Of a stretch of DNA of 64,000 bases, positions 59,309 through 64,000 are shown piece after piece. The notes beneath the pieces were generated by a model. That model was not told the origin of the DNA. It made no database searches and was given only the letters and a program-made list of their open reading frames with translations. Both the position numbers and the translations under genes were made by a program. Each line of letters begins with the position of its first letter. The stretch's first letter is position 1. The stretch comes from Gammaproteobacteria bacterium Ga0077536 (GTDB lineage: Bacteria > Pseudomonadota > Gammaproteobacteria > Ga0077536): contig LNEL01000046.1 of NCBI GenBank assembly GCA_001464935.1, positions 62,001 through 126,000 of the forward strand, read 5' to 3'.

Positions 59309-61122
59309 TAAGGGCCGGGTTGCTGCTGCTGACGTCCCTGTCCGCCGAGGCCGGCCTGCTCGATGCGCTGGACGGCGGGACCCGGCCTGCGCGGCGCGAG
59401 TTCCTGCCGCCCGACGAGGCGTTCGTCTTCACGCACGAAGCGCCGGCCGCCGGGCAGATTGCGCTGAACTGGTCGATTGCCGACGGCTATTACCTCTATC
59501 GCGACAAGTTCCGGGTCGAACCGCTGAGTCCGGGCGTCACGGTCGGCGAGCTCCCGCTGCCGGCCGGCGAAACGAAAGACGATCCCGAGTTCGGCGCGGT
59601 GCAGATCTTGCGCGACGAGCTGAACATCGCCGCGCCCCTGGTCGTGCCGCCCGGCATGACGAGCGTCGAACTGCGCGTGAGCTACCAGGGCTGCGCCGAG
59701 GACGGCATCTGCTATCCGCCGATCAAGAAAACGCTGACGGTGGTGCCGGCCGGCGCCGACGCCGCGCCTGCGGTGGTCGATCCTGCACCCGTCGCACCGC
59801 CCGTCACCGCCGCCCTCTCGGAATCGGACGCCATCACCGCGCGCCTCGAACGCGACAGCCTGCCGGCGGTGATCGCGTCGTTTTTCGGCTTCGGCCTGCT
59901 GCTGTCGCTGACGCCGTGCGTGTTTCCGATGATCCCGATCCTCTCCGGCATCATCGTCGGCCAGAAGGATCGCATCGGCACGGTGCGCGGTCTCGTGCTG
60001 TCGGGCGTCTACGTGCTGGCGATGGCGGCGACCTACGCGGTGGCGGGGCTCGCGGCCGGGCTGTTCGGGCAGAACCTGCAGGCTGCGTTCCAGCATCCGG
60101 CCGTCTTGATCGGCACGAGCCTGCTGTTCGTCGCGCTCGCCCTGTCGATGTTCGGCTTCTACCAGCTCCAGCTGCCATCGTCGTGGCAGACGCGCCTCGA
60201 ACGCAGCAGCCGTGTCGGCCACGGCGGCAGCCTGACCGGTGTGGCGCTGATGGGCAGTCTGTCGGCCCTGATCGTCGGGCCCTGCGTGGCGCCGCCGCTC
60301 GCCGGCGCGCTGCTCTACCTGGCCCGTCAGGGCGATCCGGCCACCGGCGGGCTCGCGCTGTTCGCGCTTGGCATCGGCATGGGCGTGCCGCTGCTCGTCG
60401 TCGGCGCCTCGGCCGGGCGCCTGCTGCCGCGCGCCGGCCAGTGGCTCGAACACGTCAAGATCGTGTTCGGTGTGATCTCGCTCGGCATGGCCGTCTGGTT
60501 CCTCGGCCGGCTGCTGCCGCCGCCGCTGACGCTGGCCCTGTGGGCGTTGCTGCTGATCGGCAGCGCGATGTTCCTGGGCGCGCTCGAACCATTGCGCGAT
60601 GCGGCGTCGGGCTGGCAACGGCTGTGGAAAAGTGTCGGACTCGCGCTGCTGTGCTATGGCACGGTGCTGATCGTCGGCGCCGCGTCGGGCGCGGACGATG
60701 TCTTCAAACCCCTCGCTCCACTGACGGCGGGCAAGGCGACGCAAGGCCTGTCACGTGAGCAAGCCTTCACCTCGGTCAAAGGTGTGCCGGCGCTCGAACA
60801 GCAGCTGGCAGCGGCCCGGGACGCCGGGCGGCCGGTCCTGCTCGATTTCTACGCCGACTGGTGCGTCGAGTGCAAACACCTCGAACGCGACACCTTCGGC
60901 CATCCGACGGTCCAGGCCGCGCTCGACGACTTCGTGCTGCTGCGCGCCGACGTCACCGCCAACGATGCCGCCGACCAGGCCCTGCTCGGCCGCTTCGAAC
61001 TGTTCGGCCCGCCGGCCGTGCTGCTGTTCGACGAGGCGCAGGCCGAGCTTCGCGCGCACCGGCTGATCGGCTACGCCGATGCCGAGGATTTCCTTACCCG
61101 ACTGCGGCTGGCCTATCCGTGA
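59284..61122 (+). CDS. dsbD: Thiol:disulfide interchange protein DsbD
   Basis: A 612-residue inner-membrane protein that passes electrons from cytoplasmic thioredoxin to periplasmic DsbC, DsbG and CcmG. After a signal peptide, the N-terminal domain has the redox pair in SYQGCAEDGICYPP near residues 136-149. The membrane domain has one Cys in each half: LTPCVFPMIPILSG near 215 and VGPCVAPPLAGALL near 335. The C-terminal thioredoxin domain holds DFYADWCVECKHLE near 522-535. All six Cys are intact. It overlaps cutA by 25 bases and tlpA by four. Confidence 0.96.
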   Translation: MATRITHLIRAGLLLLTSLSAEAGLLDALDGGTRPARREFLPPDEAFVFTHEAPAAGQIALNWSIADGYYLYRDKFRVEPLSPGVTVGELPLPAGETKDDPEFGAVQILRDELNIAAPLVVPPGMTSVELRVSYQGCAEDGICYPPIKKTLTVVPAGADAAPAVVDPAPVAPPVTAALSESDAITARLERDSLPAVIASFFGFGLLLSLTPCVFPMIPILSGIIVGQKDRIGTVRGLVLSGVYVLAMAATYAVAGLAAGLFGQNLQAAFQHPAVLIGTSLLFVALALSMFGFYQLQLPSSWQTRLERSSRVGHGGSLTGVALMGSLSALIVGPCVAPPLAGALLYLARQGDPATGGLALFALGIGMGVPLLVVGASAGRLLPRAGQWLEHVKIVFGVISLGMAVWFLGRLLPPPLTLALWALLLIGSAMFLGALEPLRDAASGWQRLWKSVGLALLCYGTVLIVGAASGADDVFKPLAPLTAGKATQGLSREQAFTSVKGVPALEQQLAAARDAGRPVLLDFYADWCVECKHLERDTFGHPTVQAALDDFVLLRADVTANDAADQALLGRFELFGPPAVLLFDEAQAELRAHRLIGYADAEDFLTRLRLAYP

Positions 61123-61652
61123 ACGCGCTGCGCTGGGCCGGGTTCGGCCTCGTCGCCGTGCTGGCCGCGGGCGGCGGCTACTGGCTGCAGACCTCGCGTG
61201 CGGGCGCGGCGCCCGCGGCCGCACCGGCCGCGGGCGTGCTCGGCGTGAGCTTTCAGGATCTGCAGGGACAGCCACTGAGCCTCGAGGCCTATCGCGGCAA
61301 ACTGGTGGTCCTGAATTTCTGGGCGACCTGGTGCCCTCCGTGCCTGAAGGAAATGCCGGCTTTCGTGCGTCTGCAGCAGAAGTATGGCGACCAGGGTCTG
61401 CAGTTCGTCGGCATCGCGCTCGACACGCGTGAGGATGTCGCGCGCTTCGTCACCGAACACCGCATCGATTTCCCCATCGTCGCCGGCGAAGAAGACGTGG
61501 CGATCTACATGCAGCGACTGGGCAACGGCATCGGTGCCCTGCCGTTCACGGTCGTCGTCGATCGTGACGGCGCGGTGCGCCACACCCACCAGGGCGAATG
61601 GCCCGAGGCCGACGCCGAAGCCGTCATCCAGTCCTGGCTCGCCCCCAGGTAG
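61119..61652 (+). CDS. TlpA-like thioredoxin-fold protein
   Basis: A 177-residue membrane-anchored periplasmic thioredoxin. An N-terminal helix (ALRWAGFGLVAVLAAGGGYWL) precedes the redox site LNFWATWCPPCLKEMPAF near residues 63-80 with the CPPC active site, and ALPFTVVVDRDG carries the cis-Pro. GTG start at 61119 overlaps the dsbD stop (GTGA), so its reduction by DsbD is likely. Such proteins serve in cytochrome c or oxidase copper-site maturation. Confidence 0.93.
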   Translation: MNALRWAGFGLVAVLAAGGGYWLQTSRAGAAPAAAPAAGVLGVSFQDLQGQPLSLEAYRGKLVVLNFWATWCPPCLKEMPAFVRLQQKYGDQGLQFVGIALDTREDVARFVTEHRIDFPIVAGEEDVAIYMQRLGNGIGALPFTVVVDRDGAVRHTHQGEWPEADAEAVIQSWLAPR

Positions 61653-61799
61653 CCGCGACTGTCGGAACCCGCGTTCATCGTGGGGATATCAGCGTTGAAC
61701 TGGCTCGCAACGCCGCGCCCACTGTGCTAACTTCCGCCCGCCGCGTGCGGGACCCAGCCGTCCTGCGTTGAATACGCCAACTCCGGGAATCTGCTGCGA

Positions 61800-62249
61800 A
61801 TGGCTTCAATCCTGCTATTGAACGGCCCGAACCTCAATCTGCTCGGCCAGCGCGAGCCGGACAAGTACGGGCGGCTGACGCTGGCCGAGATCGAAGCCCG
61901 GGCCGCTGCCCACGCGCAGGCCCTCGGACACCAGCTCGTGTGCTTCCAGAGCAACGCCGAACATGCCCTGATCGACCGCATCCATGCGGCGAAAACCGAC
62001 GGCATCGCGTTCATCGTGATCAACCCGGCCGCTTACACCCACACCAGTGTCGCGCTGCGCGATGCGTTGCTGGGCGTCGCGCTGCCGTTCATCGAAGTGC
62101 ACCTCAGCAACGTGCACGCGCGTGAGCCGTTTCGGCAGCACTCTTATCTGTCTGACATCGCGCGCGGGGTGATCACCGGCCTCGGCGCCCAGGGTTATGA
62201 ATTTGCAATCACAGCGGCCGCCGCCGCGCTGGCCGACGCGCCAGCCTGA
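61800..62249 (+). CDS. aroQ: 3-dehydroquinate dehydratase, type II
   Basis: A 149-residue dodecameric enzyme of the shikimate pathway. [20 protein letters not shown] near residues 5-24 contains the catalytic Tyr and Arg, [17 protein letters not shown] near 77-93 and [14 protein letters not shown] near 100-113 complete the active site. It stands 147 bases after the tlpA stop, a gap that should hold the promoter for aroQ-accB-accC; no clear hexamers were assigned. This order is conserved in many gammaproteobacteria. Confidence 0.97.
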   Translation: MASILLLNGPNLNLLGQREPDKYGRLTLAEIEARAAAHAQALGHQLVCFQSNAEHALIDRIHAAKTDGIAFIVINPAAYTHTSVALRDALLGVALPFIEVHLSNVHAREPFRQHSYLSDIARGVITGLGAQGYEFAITAAAAALADAPA

Positions 62250-62272
62250 AGCCGCGGCCACCGGGAGTCTCC

Positions 62273-62734
62273 ATGGATATCCGTAAAGTCAAAAAGCTCA
62301 TCGAACTGCTCGAGGAATCCGGCATCGCCGAAATCGAGATCAAGGAAGGCGAAGAGTCCGTACGCATCAGCCGCATGATGAGCAGCATGGCGATGCCGAC
62401 GATGCACACCGTGCAGGTCGCACCACAGGCCCACGCGAGCGCGCCGGCCGCCGCACCGGCGCCGGCGCCGGTGGCGCCTGCTGCCCCGGTCAAGCCCGAC
62501 GGCCACGTCGTGCCGTCGCCGATGGTTGGCACTTACTACGCTTCACCGTCCCCGGATTCGCCGGCGTTCGTCAAAGTCGGCCAGAGCGTGAAGATCGGCG
62601 ATCCGCTGTGCATCATCGAGGCGATGAAGATCATGAACCCCATCGAAGCCGACCGCGCCGGCACGGTGGTGTCGATCCTCGCCGAGAACGGGCAGCCGGT
62701 CGAATTCGAACAGCCCCTGTTCATCATCAACTGA
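62273..62734 (+). CDS. accB: Biotin carboxyl carrier protein of acetyl-CoA carboxylase
   Basis: A 153-residue carrier. The N-terminal domain ([18 protein letters not shown]) is followed by an Ala/Pro-rich linker near residues 45-80 and the biotinyl domain, where the lysine of [12 protein letters not shown] near residue 120 is biotinylated. It acts with the biotin carboxylase gene 13 bases downstream. Biotin for it would come from the bioBFCD genes in the same window. Confidence 0.97.
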   Translation: MDIRKVKKLIELLEESGIAEIEIKEGEESVRISRMMSSMAMPTMHTVQVAPQAHASAPAAAPAPAPVAPAAPVKPDGHVVPSPMVGTYYASPSPDSPAFVKVGQSVKIGDPLCIIEAMKIMNPIEADRAGTVVSILAENGQPVEFEQPLFIIN

Positions 62735-62747
62735 CAGGGCACGCCTC

Positions 62748-64000
62748 ATGCTGTCCAAAATAGTCATCGCCAATCGCGGTGAAATCGCGCTGCGCGTGCT
62801 GCGGGCCTGCCGTGAACTCGGCATCAAGACGGTCGCCGTGCATTCGACGGTCGACCGCGATCTGAAGCACGTGCGGCTGGCCGACGAATCCGTGTGCATC
62901 GGCCCGCCGCAACCCGGGCTGTCCTACCTGAACATCCCGGCGGTGATCAGTGCCGCCGAAGTGACCGACGCGGTGGCCATCCATCCCGGCTACGGCTTCC
63001 TGTCCGAGAACGCCGATTTCGCCGAGCGCGTCGAAGAAAGCGGCTTCATCTTCATCGGCCCGCGCTCGGAAACGATACGCCTGATGGGCGACAAACTGTC
63101 CGCGATCAGCGCGATGAAGAAGGCCGGCATTCCGTGTGTGCCGGGTTCCGGCAAGCCGCTGACGGAAGACATGCACGAGAACTTCCGGATCGCGCGCGAC
63201 ATCGGCTACCCGGTGATCATCAAGGCCTCCGGCGGTGGTGGCGGCCGCGGCATGCGCGTGGTGCACGCGGAAGCGGCGCTGAAGAATGCGATTCAGCTGA
63301 CCAAGGCCGAAGCGCTGACCGCATTCCAGAACGATGCGGTGTACATGGAGAAATTCCTCGAACACCCGCGCCACGTCGAATTCCAGGTGCTGGCCGACGG
63401 CCAGGGCAACTGCGTGCATCTCGGCGAACGCGACTGCTCGATGCAGCGCCGGCACCAGAAGGTCATCGAGGAGTCCCCCGCCCCCGGCATCACGCCGGAA
63501 CTGCGCGAGCGCATGGGCATGCGCTGCGTCGAAGCCTGTCTGGCGATCGGCTATCGCGGCGCCGGGACCTTCGAGTTCCTGTACGAAAACGGCGAGTTCT
63601 TCTTCATCGAAATGAACACGCGCGTGCAGGTCGAGCACCCGGTGACCGAGATGGTCACGGGCATCGACATCGTGCGCGAGCAACTGATGATCGCCGCCGG
63701 CCATCCGCTGTCGATGCGCCAGGAAGACATCGTGTTGCGCGGGCATGCCATCGAATGCCGCGTGAACGCCGAAGACCCGAAGACCTTCCGGCCGTCGCCG
63801 GGCAAGATCAACATCTTCCACGCACCGGGCGGCCCCGGCGTGCGCATCGACTCTCATTTATATGACGGCTATGTCGTGCCGCCCTATTACGATTCGCTGA
63901 TCGCCAAGCTGATCACGCACGGCTCGACGCGCAGCGCGGCACTGGCGCGCATGACGACGGCGCTCGACGAGACGATCATCGACGGCATCAGCACCAACGT
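62748..64000 (+). CDS. accC: Biotin carboxylase subunit of acetyl-CoA carboxylase, N-terminal part
   Basis: The first 417 codons; the gene runs past the right edge (the family is about 450 residues). It carboxylates biotin on AccB using ATP and bicarbonate. [20 protein letters not shown] opens the protein; [15 protein letters not shown] near residue 80, the ATP-grasp glycine loop [15 protein letters not shown] near 159-173, [15 protein letters not shown] near 224-238 and [14 protein letters not shown] near 288-301 follow. All are intact. ATG at 62748 is 13 bases after the accB stop. Confidence 0.96.
   Translation, partial: MLSKIVIANRGEIALRVLRACRELGIKTVAVHSTVDRDLKHVRLADESVCIGPPQPGLSYLNIPAVISAAEVTDAVAIHPGYGFLSENADFAERVEESGFIFIGPRSETIRLMGDKLSAISAMKKAGIPCVPGSGKPLTEDMHENFRIARDIGYPVIIKASGGGGGRGMRVVHAEAALKNAIQLTKAEALTAFQNDAVYMEKFLEHPRHVEFQVLADGQGNCVHLGERDCSMQRRHQKVIEESPAPGITPELRERMGMRCVEACLAIGYRGAGTFEFLYENGEFFFIEMNTRVQVEHPVTEMVTGIDIVREQLMIAAGHPLSMRQEDIVLRGHAIECRVNAEDPKTFRPSPGKINIFHAPGGPGVRIDSHLYDGYVVPPYYDSLIAKLITHGSTRSAALARMTTALDETIIDGISTN

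Overview
The window is a GC-rich chromosomal segment of a gammaproteobacterium. Several neighbourhoods are typical of that class: ftsY beside paired M16 peptidases, rsmD, coaD and a chromatium-type ferredoxin; the rpmH-dnaA-dnaN-recF-gyrB origin block; a bioBFCD operon; cutA-dsbD-tlpA-aroQ-accB-accC. An aa3-type cytochrome c oxidase cluster and the absence of enteric features point towards Xanthomonadales, Nevskiales or Steroidobacterales rather than Enterobacterales. That placement is inference from gene order and protein type, not from a search.

Layout. 1-2.8 kb: start of a DAHP synthase gene behind an HDOD signalling protein, a REP-like repeat cluster, and a lipocalin-like/RraA-like pair. 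2.9-5.2 kb: hemF divergent from an isolated hisB-hisH pair. 5.2-10.2 kb: a VOC protein, an uncharacterised protein, a membrane VTT/flavin oxidoreductase fusion, an MFS transporter and a nested inverted-repeat island. 10.2-18.1 kb: gamma-glutamyltransferase, ferredoxin, coaD, rsmD, a two-gene M16 peptidase pair, ftsY, and rpoH preceded by a perfect CIRCE element. 18.1-26.6 kb: a complete cytochrome c oxidase locus (coxB, ctaD, a 36-residue peptide, ctaG, coxC) with heme A synthesis and assembly genes (SURF1, an SCO-like protein, ctaA, ctaB). 26.7-31.7 kb: DUF2244 protein, bioDCFB and comF.

31.7-41.6 kb is the replication-origin region. gyrB, recF, dnaN and dnaA run leftwards, and rpmH, rnpA, yidC and mnmE run rightwards. 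Perfect DnaA boxes lie on both sides of dnaA, and two perfect 14-bp parS-like palindromes sit inside recF. Gene direction diverges from about 38 kb, as expected if replication starts here. 41.6-49.9 kb is an LPS/glycan cluster with three GT9 and two GT4 glycosyltransferases, an ELM1-like protein, a sulfotransferase and a DUF6165 protein. 49.9-55.0 kb holds ilvE, glnE and a methionine-type aminotransferase.

55.0-58.8 kb holds the most unusual locus: a TPR plus beta-barrel outer-membrane protein resembling SLAM/DUF560 (type XI secretion) next to an 802-residue exported FecR-domain protein. Together they look like an exporter with its cargo. 59-64 kb contains cutA, dsbD, a TlpA-type thioredoxin, aroQ, accB and the start of accC.

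No rRNA, tRNA, CRISPR array, prophage or complete insertion sequence was recognised. Nearly all coding space is occupied by intact genes. The longer gaps hold REP-like repeats or origin sequence.
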